DNA of 12,486 nt from Dehalococcoidia bacterium. GTDB taxonomy: Bacteria > Chloroflexota > Dehalococcoidia > Dehalococcoidales > Fen-1064. The notes under the pieces are model-generated. The model was given only the letters and a program-made list of their open reading frames with translations, was not told the DNA's origin and did no database searches. The stretch is taken from positions 5,621-18,106 of the forward strand of contig PMBW01000056.1 of NCBI GenBank assembly GCA_003153075.1, written 5' to 3'. The position numbers were made by a program, and so were the translations under genes. Shown piece by piece: positions 1 to 7,639 of the stretch. How positions within the stretch are numbered: position 1 is the stretch's first letter; each line of letters starts with the position of its first letter.

Positions 1-2432
1 GTCTTGCCCGCGATAAATTCTTCCCGCAGCGCATAACCGACGCCCTGGTCCATACCGCCTTCCAGCTGTCCTTCGATGGCCTGCGGGTTGATAATGGTTC
101 CGGGATCGACACCGGCAGTCATCTTCAAGACGCGGGTTGCCCCGGTTTCCGTATCCACTTCTACCTCGGCGATCTGGATATTATGACATTCAGTTAAGAA
201 CGGCGTGCCCTGACCGGTCTTCGGGTCAATTCCGGCCGTACCCGGATTCTTGATCGGGCCGTCATAACGGGTTGGTTTTCCGGCCGCTTTCAATCCGGCG
301 TAATTTGTCACTCCGGCTTCCTTCATTGCCTTCTGCAGGTTAGCAATAGCAGATAGTATGGCATTACCGGCGGTAAATGTCATCCGGCTCCCTGCTGCCG
401 GTCCCATGCCCACGGTCTTATCCGTATCCCGCGTGTATAATCTCACTTTTTCCAGCGGTAAACCCAATTGATGCGCTGCGATCTGCGTCATCATCGAGTC
501 ATTGCCTTCACCCGGGTCTGCTACCGCTCCGTAAATTGTGACGCCGTCATCAGGGTCGAGTTCGATCGATAGCTGGGCGGCTTCTCCGCAATATCCGATA
601 CCGAAAGCATGACACGCCACACCAACACCGCGTTTTATTTTTCCGCCTTTGGCATTGAATGCCCTGGCGTCCTTCACGGCTCGATCGTAGTGTGATTTTA
701 CCGCGTCGCAGAGCTCCACAAACGGCCATTGTTCCGCTACGTTTCCGGTGCCTTTTGTCTGTCCGGGCCTGATTGCGTTCAGACGGCGGAATTCAAACGG
801 GTCGATGCCCATCTTGATTGCCAGCATATCCACGGCTGATTCCTGGGCGAAGTTGGATTGCGGCGGACCCGCTCCGCGTGCGGCGCCGCCAAAGGGATTG
901 TTGGTATATACTGTCTTGCCCAGGGCTTTAATATTGGGGAAATAATAAGGCCCTTGCAGCATATAGATGGAGCGCATCATCGCCGAAGGCCCAAGTAACG
1001 TATACGCGCCTTTGTCCACGGTGAAATCATTGAAACACGCGGTCATATGTCCGCCGGCGTCTGCTGCCAGTTTTACTTTTAATCTGTAAGCGTGCCGCTT
1101 TGAGGTGATCAGCATCGATTCCTCCAGGCTGGGGACAAAGCGGATTGCGCATTTGAAATGTAAAGCTGCGGCGGCTGTCACCGCTTCGGTGGTGATCACA
1201 GCTTTGATCCCGAACTGCCCGCCTGAGAAGGCTTCCTTGTAGCGCATGTTCGCATAGCCGACGGCTTCTTTCAATTGTCCCAGGTGGGTGTGGATCTGAA
1301 TACTCCTCCCCACGACGATCAACTGGGGATTTTCACCTTCGCCTTCATAATAAGCAGAGGAAATCTCCGGTTCCAGCGGCGCCTGGTGGTTTATCTGGGT
1401 GGAAAATTCACCTTCCACCGCAGTTTTGGCTTCTTGTAACGCTTTTTCTGCGTCGCCCTTGATCATCGGCTGTGAAATCAGGATGTTGTTCACTGCGTGG
1501 GGATGGATCTGGTAAGCGCCGGGCGCGGTGGATTCTTCGGGGGAAAGCATCACCGGCAGCGGTTCGTATGTGACTTTTATCGCGGCTGCGGCTGCCCTGG
1601 CCTGATCTCTCGTTTTCGCAGCGACGGCTACAATCGGGTCGCCGATAACTCTAACTCTATCTTCACACAGCACCGGCTGATCCGGCACGGAAAACCGGAT
1701 GCGGTTTGTCCCTTTAATATCCTCCGCTGTCATTACCCCGGCAACACCCGGCATTTTCACTGCCGCTGATGTGTCGACGGATTTGATTAACGCGTGATGC
1801 TGTGTGCTGTATACTACTGCCAGTTCCAACGCGTTCGGCGGCAGTTTAATATCCGCATTGAATTGCGCTACACCGCAGGCCTTGATCATTGCGGTCGGTC
1901 TGGGGTGTGACACCCCCAGCATCTTCTTGCTGATTTTGGCGCGCACTTCGGCTGGGGTGGTCTCTTTGCGCATGAAACGTCCGGCCAGCTGCACAGCCTC
2001 GATGATCTTCTTGTACCCGGTGCATCGGCACAGGTTGCGCGCCAGCGCTCGTTTTATCGCGGCAGCATCCGGATTAGGATTCTGGTCAAGCAATACTTTC
2101 GCGGCCATGATCATGCCCGGCGTGCAGAACCCGCACTGCACCGCCCCGGCCAGAACAAAGGCTTCCTGCAGCAGGTGGGGATTTTCCGGCGTGCCCAGTC
2201 CCTCGATACTGATAACATCCGCCCCTTCCAGCGTCGCTACTTTGATGATACAGGAGCGGACGGCCTTGCCGTTGACGATCACGGTACAGGCGCCGCATTG
2301 TCCTTTTCGATCGCAGGATTGCTTGGTGCCGGTGAGGCGCAGGTCTTCCCGCAAGAGGTCGATCAAGACCATCTCCGGACTGGCGTTGACCTGCCGGGTA
2401 ATGCCGTTTACCTTTAATGTAATTTTCTGCAT
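1..2432 (-). CDS. mop: Mop-type molybdenum aldehyde oxidoreductase, copy 1 (C-terminus off the left edge)
   Basis: Single-chain molybdenum hydroxylase of the xanthine oxidase family, like D. gigas Mop, expected to oxidise aldehydes to acids with Mo-molybdopterin cytosine dinucleotide and two [2Fe-2S] clusters. The frame is open for all 810 codons visible, and about 80 residues are missing compared with copy 2. The ferredoxin-type domain has Cys40, 46, 49 and 61; the helical iron-sulfur domain has Cys100, 103, 135 and 137. The Mo domain shows GGQFGIK near 404-410 and AARGAGPPQ near 517-525; the catalytic Glu of the GxGE motif lies beyond the edge. The start is the ATG at 2432, preceded by AAGGGG; the N-terminus MQKITLKVNG is shared with copy 2. 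It follows the aldehyde dehydrogenase by 47 nt with no terminator, so the two are probably one operon. Manual alignment to copy 2 gives about 133 differences in 810 residues and no indels. The substrate is unknown; xanthine or CO-type substrates are less likely without an FAD subunit. Confidence 0.93.
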   Translation of the reverse strand, partial: MQKITLKVNGITRQVNASPEMVLIDLLREDLRLTGTKQSCDRKGQCGACTVIVNGKAVRSCIIKVATLEGADVISIEGLGTPENPHLLQEAFVLAGAVQCGFCTPGMIMAAKVLLDQNPNPDAAAIKRALARNLCRCTGYKKIIEAVQLAGRFMRKETTPAEVRAKISKKMLGVSHPRPTAMIKACGVAQFNADIKLPPNALELAVVYSTQHHALIKSVDTSAAVKMPGVAGVMTAEDIKGTNRIRFSVPDQPVLCEDRVRVIGDPIVAVAAKTRDQARAAAAAIKVTYEPLPVMLSPEESTAPGAYQIHPHAVNNILISQPMIKGDAEKALQEAKTAVEGEFSTQINHQAPLEPEISSAYYEGEGENPQLIVVGRSIQIHTHLGQLKEAVGYANMRYKEAFSGGQFGIKAVITTEAVTAAAALHFKCAIRFVPSLEESMLITSKRHAYRLKVKLAADAGGHMTACFNDFTVDKGAYTLLGPSAMMRSIYMLQGPYYFPNIKALGKTVYTNNPFGGAARGAGPPQSNFAQESAVDMLAIKMGIDPFEFRRLNAIRPGQTKGTGNVAEQWPFVELCDAVKSHYDRAVKDARAFNAKGGKIKRGVGVACHAFGIGYCGEAAQLSIELDPDDGVTIYGAVADPGEGNDSMMTQIAAHQLGLPLEKVRLYTRDTDKTVGMGPAAGSRMTFTAGNAILSAIANLQKAMKEAGVTNYAGLKAAGKPTRYDGPIKNPGTAGIDPKTGQGTPFLTECHNIQIAEVEVDTETGATRVLKMTAGVDPGTIINPQAIEGQLEGGMDQGVGYALREEFIAGK

Positions 2433-2479
2433 ATTGCCCCTTTTTAAACTTCGTTTTTTACGGTGATATATAAAAAATG

Positions 2480-3937
2480 TTAGCGTTTTTTCATCATTTT
2501 GATATCGATCTGTGCCCGCTTGAGGTTAGTGTACTCACACAAGCCGTACAAAGAATGCTCTTTCCCGATGCCGCTCTCTTTGTATCCGCCCCACGGCAGA
2601 TCCAGATCTTTGCCGTGTACATTACCCACGGTGACGGTGCCTGCCTGCAACTCGTTCACGAACCTCATGCCCCTGGCCGCGTCGGTTGTCCAGACATAGG
2701 CTGCCAGCCCAAAGGTGTTATCGTTGGCCTTCTCGATAACTTCCTCATCGGAACTGAACGGCTCCATAAAAACCGCCACCGGACCGAAGATCTCTTCCTG
2801 TGCCACCTTCATTTTCTGCGTGACGGCGGTGATAATGGTCGGCATTACCCAATAGCCTTTATTCATGGGCGGTGTTACCGGCCTTTTTCCGCCGAGGATC
2901 ACCTTCGCGCCCTCATCGACTGCTGATTGAATGTAGCCCTCAACAGTCTCGCGGTGTGCTTTGCTGACCACCGGGCCGATCATTGTATTCCAATCCGTCG
3001 GGTCGCCGACCGTCATTTTCTTTGTAACGTCGAGGAATTTTGCGATGAATTTGTCGTAGATTTTTTCATGGACATAGAATCTGCCGGGAGAAGCGCAGAC
3101 CTGTCCGCTGTTGCGGAACTGCGCCGGCGCCATTTCGGCAGCCGCTGTATCTATATCTGCATCATCCAGGATGATCACCGGGTTTTTCCCGCCTAATTCC
3201 AATTGCAGCCGTTTCAGGGTTTTGCTGCCCAGCATCATCAGTTCTTTGCCCACTTCGCAGCTGCCCGTAAAAGCTATCATATCCACGCCGTGGTGGGCGG
3301 CCAGCGCGCCGCCAACCGTTCCTCCGGGGCCTGTAATGACATTTACGGTGCCGGGAGGCAATCCTATCGTGTCCAGCAGCTCTGCCAGTTTCAAGGCCGT
3401 CAATGAATCGATACTCGGCGGTTTGATAATGCAGGTATTCCCCAGTGTCAGCGCCGGAGCCAGTTTTTCCACGATCATCAGTAACGGATAATTCCACGGT
3501 GTGATCAGCGCGATCACCCCCACCGGTTCGCGCTGCAGATAATCCAATTCGTCCGGACTGTTCGGTACGGTGTGCCCCATCAGCGACCGCACATTATAGG
3601 CCGTCCACTCGAACCATTCCGGCAGATCTGCGTTGATAAAGTCCGCGCGTTTTGCCGGTGTGCCGTGCTCCATAACATCTAACGCAGCTAACTCATCATG
3701 ATGTTCGCGCAATACCGCCGCGATCTTCATGGCAATTTGAGAGCGTTCGGCCTGTGATTTTTTCGACCAGACCGGAAATGCCTTACGCGCAGCCGCGACG
3801 GCTTTATCCACATCTGCCGCGTCGCCCAGTGGGATCCGTCCGATTTCTTCCTCTGTCGCGGGATTAAAGACCGGATAGGTCTTGCCGGATTCGGCCTCAA
3901 ACCATTTTCCGCCTATCCACATCTTGTGCTGTGCCAT
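2480..3937 (-). CDS. NAD(P)-dependent aldehyde dehydrogenase (ALDH superfamily)
   Basis: Full-length 485-residue cytosolic aldehyde dehydrogenase, oxidising an aldehyde to its acid with NAD(P)+. Visible family residues are Asn149 in TPWNYP (oxyanion hole), Lys172 in IIKPP (cofactor), the general base Glu247 in LELGGKNP, the nucleophile Cys281 in NSGQVCASPGR, and Glu382 in QEEIFGPV. Length and motif order are normal for the family. The start at 3937 (MAQHKMWIGGKW) is supported by AGGGAG seven bases upstream and by typical family N-terminal spacing. A promoter and a long leader ending in a terminator hairpin lie immediately upstream, suggesting conditional expression. The Mop-type oxidoreductase copy 1 follows after 47 nt, so both ferredoxin-type and NAD-type aldehyde oxidation are encoded together. 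The subfamily and substrate (aliphatic, aromatic or succinate semialdehyde) cannot be fixed from motifs alone. Confidence 0.96.
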   Translation of the reverse strand: MAQHKMWIGGKWFEAESGKTYPVFNPATEEEIGRIPLGDAADVDKAVAAARKAFPVWSKKSQAERSQIAMKIAAVLREHHDELAALDVMEHGTPAKRADFINADLPEWFEWTAYNVRSLMGHTVPNSPDELDYLQREPVGVIALITPWNYPLLMIVEKLAPALTLGNTCIIKPPSIDSLTALKLAELLDTIGLPPGTVNVITGPGGTVGGALAAHHGVDMIAFTGSCEVGKELMMLGSKTLKRLQLELGGKNPVIILDDADIDTAAAEMAPAQFRNSGQVCASPGRFYVHEKIYDKFIAKFLDVTKKMTVGDPTDWNTMIGPVVSKAHRETVEGYIQSAVDEGAKVILGGKRPVTPPMNKGYWVMPTIITAVTQKMKVAQEEIFGPVAVFMEPFSSDEEVIEKANDNTFGLAAYVWTTDAARGMRFVNELQAGTVTVGNVHGKDLDLPWGGYKESGIGKEHSLYGLCEYTNLKRAQIDIKMMKKR

Positions 3938-4147
3938 GCCGCAACTCCCTAAAATCTACAAAAAAAAGCGCCTCCCAAAAAGGAGGCGCTCAGAACACAA
4001 ACGATCTGAACTATCTCTCCTTTCCAAATACGGGAGGTGTCACAGTTTCCTGTTAACACCCTTTGAATTTCCTGAGAAATCCAGCGGTCGGTGCGCCATA
4101 CCTTTCAGCTGCAGGCGCAGCAACTCGAAGAGTCAGCTTTATTCAAT
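3938..4147 (-). promoter_or_regulatory. Structured ~210-nt 5' leader of the ALDH-Mop operon; candidate riboswitch or attenuator
   Basis: Between the inferred transcription start (about 4147) and the ALDH start lies a leader with several possible hairpins. These include GCGCC/GGCGC enclosing a loop with TATGG; TTTC/GAAA near 4070; and GGTGTT/GACACC with an inner ACAG-GAAA-CTGT stem capped by a GNRA tetraloop near 4035-4062. The terminator at 3960-3990 closes it. CCTCCC at 4032-4037 (minus strand) is complementary both to GGGAGG in the terminator 3' arm and to the GGGAG of the ribosome-binding site, so it could act as a switching strand. Given the neighbours, a Moco/Tuco-type riboswitch is the leading idea. 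I cannot match the published consensus base by base, so the ligand is unassigned. No T-box sequence, and no SAM, TPP or cobalamin core, is visible. Confidence 0.5.
3960..3990 (-). terminator. Intrinsic terminator/attenuator just before the ALDH start
   Basis: On the minus strand a perfect 9-bp stem (AGCGCCTCC / GGAGGCGCT, loop TTTTTG) is followed at once by a run of seven to eight T. It ends only 22 nt before the ALDH start codon and lies downstream of the ALDH promoter, so it should stop transcripts of the leader before the gene unless an alternative fold prevents it. It would also end read-through from modC. Confidence 0.88.
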
Positions 4148-4153
4148 TGATTT

Positions 4154-4183
4154 ACTCTAGCACAGTCTCAAGTCGGGTGTCAA
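4154..4183 (-). promoter_or_regulatory. Sigma70-type promoter for the ALDH-Mop operon
   Basis: Minus-strand TTGACA (4178-4183) and TAGAGT (4154-4159) are separated by 18 bases. The -35 is a perfect consensus; the -10 matches 4 of 6. Transcription would start near 4147. The stretch from 4184 to 4276, between this promoter and the modC stop, is AT-rich and holds nothing else I can identify, including no modC terminator. Confidence 0.72.
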
Positions 4184-4276
4184 AATAAACAGTCATCAAA
4201 ACATCTGTTAGAGATTACGCTGAAAATGTGGGGAAAATTAAGAAAAATAAGTGTGGTTTGATTTTAAAGCGGCTGG

Positions 4277-5356
4277 CTAATTGGTGATAATAACCATGTG
4301 CTCCGGTGGCAGATAAAGAAAACAACTCTGTCCATCGGCAAGCGGGGGCGCGGTAGATTTGGAGAACGCCGCTTCCAGACAGTAGTTGCCGGGTTTGGTC
4401 GTTTTTAAATCGAAAAAGCAATTGATCGAAGCCAGATTTTCTACCGAAGAGCTTAAACTTGCGCGGAACGTATTTTGACCGGACGAGGAAACCGCCTGCA
4501 CATGCTCCGAGCGTATACCGACTGTAATTGGCTGGTTGACCGCCAGGTTCTTGTGGCCGTTGGCGGCTACCTTGAGGTTAGTCTCCAGTTCGGGGATCGT
4601 GACCCAGACACTTTTGTCCTTAATATCGGTAATCACCCCGTCCATGAAATTCCTGAATCTGGTCAGTCTGGCGACATTTTGGTTGGCCGGTGACGAGATT
4701 AGTTTTTCCTTGCGGTCGCACTGCGCAATTTTCCCTGTTTCATATACGGCGATTCGGGAACTGAACCGGTAAGCTTCGGCGAGATCATGCGTGACCAGAA
4801 TGATGTTCCCCTTATAGAACTGCCGCAGGTCCAGGATTTGCATTTCCAGTTGTTCTTTGGTCAGGGAATCCAGCGCGGAGAACGGCTCATCCAGCAGCAA
4901 AATATCCGGTTCGGGTGCCAGCGCGCGCGCGACAGCTACCCGCTGCTGCTGCCCGGCAGACAACTGTTGAGGATAGCGGTTTTGCAGCCCCTCGAGCCCC
5001 ATTTTTTCGATCAGGACCTGCACCCTGTGATTCATTTCCTGCCGTGATTGGTGGTGGATACCGTAGGCGATGTTTTCACCGGCGGTAAAATGCGGGAAAA
5101 GGGCATAGTTCTGGAAAACCAGCCCGACATTCCGGGATTTTGGCGGCAGATTTACTTTTTGCGCCCCGTCGAACAGCACGCGGTCATTCAGTTTGATGAA
5201 CCCGCTGTCAGGCCGCAGCAAACCCGCGATGCAATGTAACGTCATTGTTTTTCCGGAACCGGAAGGCCCAAGTATGCCCAGGACCTCGCCGTCAATGGAA
5301 AAAGCGACATCCAGATTGAAATCCGGTAATGTTCTCTTTATCTCAACTTTAAGCAA
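4277..5356 (-). CDS. modC: Molybdate/tungstate ABC transporter ATP-binding protein ModC
   Basis: ATPase subunit of the molybdate (possibly tungstate) importer, working at the inner face of the membrane with ModB. The 359-residue chain has Walker A GPSGSGKT (30-37), Q-loop Gln82, signature LSAGQQQRV (132-140, Ala replacing the usual second Gly), Walker B DILLLDEP (151-158) and H-loop His190. The C-terminal ~100 residues fit the TOBE/MOP-like oxyanion-binding region, which in characterised ModC proteins gives feedback by bound metal. The start is a TTG at 5356, chosen because AGGAGA lies about seven bases upstream and the reading MLKVEIKRTL begins the ABC beta-sheet normally. It lies 15 nt after modB, so it is co-transcribed. 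Assignment to ModC rather than another oxyanion importer rests on ModA/ModB and on the Mo-enzyme neighbourhood; Mo versus W cannot be told. Confidence 0.92.
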   Translation of the reverse strand: MLKVEIKRTLPDFNLDVAFSIDGEVLGILGPSGSGKTMTLHCIAGLLRPDSGFIKLNDRVLFDGAQKVNLPPKSRNVGLVFQNYALFPHFTAGENIAYGIHHQSRQEMNHRVQVLIEKMGLEGLQNRYPQQLSAGQQQRVAVARALAPEPDILLLDEPFSALDSLTKEQLEMQILDLRQFYKGNIILVTHDLAEAYRFSSRIAVYETGKIAQCDRKEKLISSPANQNVARLTRFRNFMDGVITDIKDKSVWVTIPELETNLKVAANGHKNLAVNQPITVGIRSEHVQAVSSSGQNTFRASLSSSVENLASINCFFDLKTTKPGNYCLEAAFSKSTAPPLADGQSCFLYLPPEHMVIITN

Positions 5357-5371
5357 GTTGTTTCTCCTGAA

Positions 5372-6109
5372 TTAAACCTGTTTGTCTTTCTTCCCGGTCG
5401 TATACAGTAAGTCATTTGGAATGGGGTTCACAGGAAGGCTGCGCATCCGCGGTTTGGGTTTCTTGAGGTAAGCCAACGCGGCCAGTGAAGCGAAGGCAAT
5501 ACACAGCACAATGACCATCAGGTTAACCGCTTGTTTCATATCCCCCGCCTGGATCGCGAAATAGATAGCGACCGGAATTGTCGTTGTTTTACCGGGAATA
5601 TTACCGGCCAGCATCAGTGTAGCGCCGAATTCACCCAAAGAACGGGCAAAACAGAGAATTGTTCCGGCAGCCACGCCCGGCCATGCCATCGGCAATGTCA
5701 CCGAGTACAACACTCTCCACTCACTGGCGCCGAGTGTGCGTGCGGCATCCTCGATATTGGTATCCACCTGCTCGAAGGCGCCGCGGGTGGTCATATACAT
5801 CAGTGGAAAAGCCATTACCGCCGCGGAAATTACCGTCGCCGGCCATGAAAAAACTATCGTTGTGCCGATTAATGATAAAGGGTGCCCGATCCAGCCGTGT
5901 TTGCCCAAGAGCAGCAGCAGCCCGAAACCTACCACTGTCGGGGGTAATACCAGCGGCAGGATGAAAGCGCCGTCGATGACCGGTTTCAGTTTCCCCGTAT
6001 ATCGCGACATCCAGCGCGCTGCGGCGATTCCCAGCACGAAGGTGATTGCCGTAGTCAGCAACACCGTTTTCAGGGAAATCCACAGCGGCGCCAGATAATC
6101 ACTGATCAA
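5372..6109 (-). CDS. modB: Molybdate/tungstate ABC transporter permease ModB
   Basis: Integral membrane permease of 245 residues with about five or six hydrophobic segments (roughly 8-32, 47-68, 82-105, 142-168, 193-214). The ModB-typical LPLVLPPTVVGFGLL is at 51-65. The cytoplasmic EAA loop, which docks on ModC, reads EDAARTLGASEW...LP at about 120-140, and the following SLGEFGATLMLAGN is highly characteristic of ModB. The start is TTG at 6109, supported by GGTGA six bases upstream; no in-frame ATG occurs until beyond the first membrane segment. It begins 23 nt after modA and ends 15 nt before modC. The tail after residue 217 (KKPKPRMRSLPVN...) is basic, polar and somewhat longer than usual; its role is unclear. 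Confidence 0.93.
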   Translation of the reverse strand: MISDYLAPLWISLKTVLLTTAITFVLGIAAARWMSRYTGKLKPVIDGAFILPLVLPPTVVGFGLLLLLGKHGWIGHPLSLIGTTIVFSWPATVISAAVMAFPLMYMTTRGAFEQVDTNIEDAARTLGASEWRVLYSVTLPMAWPGVAAGTILCFARSLGEFGATLMLAGNIPGKTTTIPVAIYFAIQAGDMKQAVNLMVIVLCIAFASLAALAYLKKPKPRMRSLPVNPIPNDLLYTTGKKDKQV

Positions 6110-6132
6110 TTCAATTCACCATTATTTAAGCA

Positions 6133-7500
6133 TTAATTTATTGCGATAGAAAAACCATATTGTTGGAACACCGCTTTCGCCGGCGTGCTGAACAGAAAAT
6201 CAATGTAAGCCCTGGCTGCATCGGGATTCTTGCTGGCCTGGATAACTGCAGCAGGGTAAACGATCAGTGCGTTGATATCAGCGGGAGCCTGGGCCACGAC
6301 TTTAACCTGAGTTAAACTTAATGCGTCGGTGGAATAGACGAACCCGACATCTACATTGCCAGTGGCGACATAGGTCAATACCGTTGTTACATCCGCGCCC
6401 ATCACAAATTTGGATTGGATTTGGGAAGTGATGCCCAACTCATCGAAGGCTTTCTGTGCGTAAGTCCCGGCTGGTACAGATTTCGGATCGCCGATGGCTA
6501 TTTTGGTTACTTTGGCGGATGTCACGTCGCTGAAAAGAGTGAGTCCCAGCGTGCTGCCGTTGGGCACGATCATTACCAGGTTATTGGTCAGCAGGTTTTT
6601 ACGGGTGCTGTCAATGAGCAACTTCTCTTTTTGTAAATTGTCCATTTGCGCCGCTGCGGCAGAGATGAAAACATCTACTGGCCCGCCGTTCTCAATTTGC
6701 GTCTGCAATGCGCCTGACGATGCAAAGTTCGCGCTGATTGTCACATTGGGGTATGTCTGACTGTAAAGCGTATCAACCGCTTTCAGCGCATTACTCAGGC
6801 TGGCTGCGGCGGCAATATTCAGGGTAACAGGTTTGAGGATCTCGATTTTGTTGGTTAGTTTGATCCACATTGAGGAATCGGAGGCTTGATCCATCGCGGT
6901 AATGATGCCCATTTCCACCGGGCCTGTTGTTGCGTCCAGGTCTTTCCCGTCAATTGAATAAACCAGCGATACAAAAGGCTGTGCGCCTGCTGTTGCCGGA
7001 TTACCGGTTTTATCGTAAACATTAAAAGTACCCTGGTAAACCTGCGCGTAGGATAATGTTTTAGTATAGCCGTCCTGGGCGGTGATCTTCACGGCTGAAC
7101 CGTTAGTCATTCCCCCCGCTGCTTTGATCAGTGTGGTTAATGCAACCCCGGTGTAGGAATTCGGCCCGGTGATCGCTCCGGCCTTGTTTTTGGTCGCGCC
7201 GTAACCGGTGGTCGGTTGTAAGGTTTTTAATTGTGCCAACGTGTAGGTTTGTGTAGTAGCGCCGTTAACGACGGTGAGCGCCGTTGTTGTAACCGGTACC
7301 GTGGTTGAAGTAGTTGCCGTTATGTTTATTCCGGGAGGCGTTGTGGGCGTAGTTGCGCGGGTCGTTGGCGATGCGGAAGTGGCTTTTGTTGTTGCCGTGG
7401 ATGTGGCGTTGCTGCACGATGCCGCGATCAACGATAACGCGATTAATCCCGAACAGAGTGCCAGACTCCAGTTGACCTTGTGTGGTAGCAGGCGATTCAT
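6133..7500 (-). CDS. modA: Lipoprotein ModA fused to an N-terminal sulfite-oxidase-fold-like domain
   Basis: Substrate-binding lipoprotein of the Mod transporter, but 455 residues long against about 250 for usual ModA. A signal peptide with a lipobox-like LIAAS before Cys29 is followed by a Thr/Ser/Pro-rich linker (about 30-75). Residues about 76-223 form an additional domain (YTLAQLKTL, GPNSYTGVALTTLI, KITAQDGYTKTLSY, TGPVEMGI) resembling the small molybdopterin-oxidoreductase (sulfite oxidase-like) fold but with no cysteine to bind the metal. Residues about 226-455 are ModA: AAASL (231-235), FASSGAL (259-265), VDVFISAA (275-282), GDPKSVPAGTYAQKA (337-351) and VGFVYSTDA (385-393), the last carrying a Tyr that contacts oxyanion in characterised ModA. 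The start ATG is preceded by AAGGAG at five bases. It is the first gene of modABC. The ModA part is secure; the extra domain's family and role are inference. Confidence 0.92.
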   Translation of the reverse strand: MNRLLPHKVNWSLALCSGLIALSLIAASCSNATSTATTKATSASPTTRATTPTTPPGINITATTSTTVPVTTTALTVVNGATTQTYTLAQLKTLQPTTGYGATKNKAGAITGPNSYTGVALTTLIKAAGGMTNGSAVKITAQDGYTKTLSYAQVYQGTFNVYDKTGNPATAGAQPFVSLVYSIDGKDLDATTGPVEMGIITAMDQASDSSMWIKLTNKIEILKPVTLNIAAAASLSNALKAVDTLYSQTYPNVTISANFASSGALQTQIENGGPVDVFISAAAAQMDNLQKEKLLIDSTRKNLLTNNLVMIVPNGSTLGLTLFSDVTSAKVTKIAIGDPKSVPAGTYAQKAFDELGITSQIQSKFVMGADVTTVLTYVATGNVDVGFVYSTDALSLTQVKVVAQAPADINALIVYPAAVIQASKNPDAARAYIDFLFSTPAKAVFQQYGFSIAIN

Positions 7501-7538
7501 TATTTCTCCTTGTGTAGTTGGCTATTTTAGGAAACAGT

Positions 7539-7548
7539 AAGTATACTT
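7539..7548. promoter_or_regulatory. Ten-base palindrome in the initially transcribed mod region
   Basis: AAGTATACTT is a perfect palindrome lying about 12-21 bases after the inferred mod transcription start, a usual place for a repressor operator. It does not match the E. coli ModE box. A role for a metal-responsive repressor is inference only. Confidence 0.3.
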
Positions 7549-7566
7549 GACTTTATTGTCATTACA

Positions 7567-7596
7567 ACTATACAATTTGGACGATGTGAGTGTCAA
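7567..7596 (-). promoter_or_regulatory. Strong sigma70-type promoter of modABC
   Basis: Minus-strand TTGACA (7591-7596) and TATAGT (7567-7572), 18 bases apart, match consensus at 6/6 and 5/6. Transcription should start near 7560, giving a leader of about 60 nt before modA. It follows the terminator of the MoeA-like gene, making modABC a separate transcription unit. Confidence 0.8.
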
Positions 7597-7612
7597 GAAA
7601 ATAGCTATGTTG

Positions 7613-7639
7613 CTGCCGTATCAATAATAACTGCCGTAT
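7613..7639. repeat. Nine-base direct repeat upstream of the mod promoter
   Basis: CTGCCGTAT occurs at 7613-7621 and 7631-7639 (plus strand), 18 bases start to start, ending 17 bases from the -35 box. The same gap also carries the short inverted repeat TACCG-G-CGGTA near 7649-7659. Spacing and position suggest a regulator site. The rest of the 7501-7874 gap shows only the promoter, the palindrome and the terminator. Confidence 0.35.

Noticed and set aside
1..2432. Possible frameshift or pseudogene in Mop copy 1
   Set aside because: Codon-by-codon translation from 2432 to the edge shows no stop and no indel relative to copy 2; it is only cut by the window.
1804..2466. 220-codon plus-strand open frame, with a related one at 11967-12395
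   Set aside because: Both are antisense to the strongly supported Mop genes and resemble each other only because those genes are paralogues; the peptides lack family features.
3960..4147. T-box leader
   Set aside because: No recognisable T-box sequence and no tRNA-related downstream gene.
3938..4160. Plus-strand frame across the leader (3882-4160)
   Set aside because: Antisense to the ALDH start and its leader; low-complexity basic peptide with no family features.
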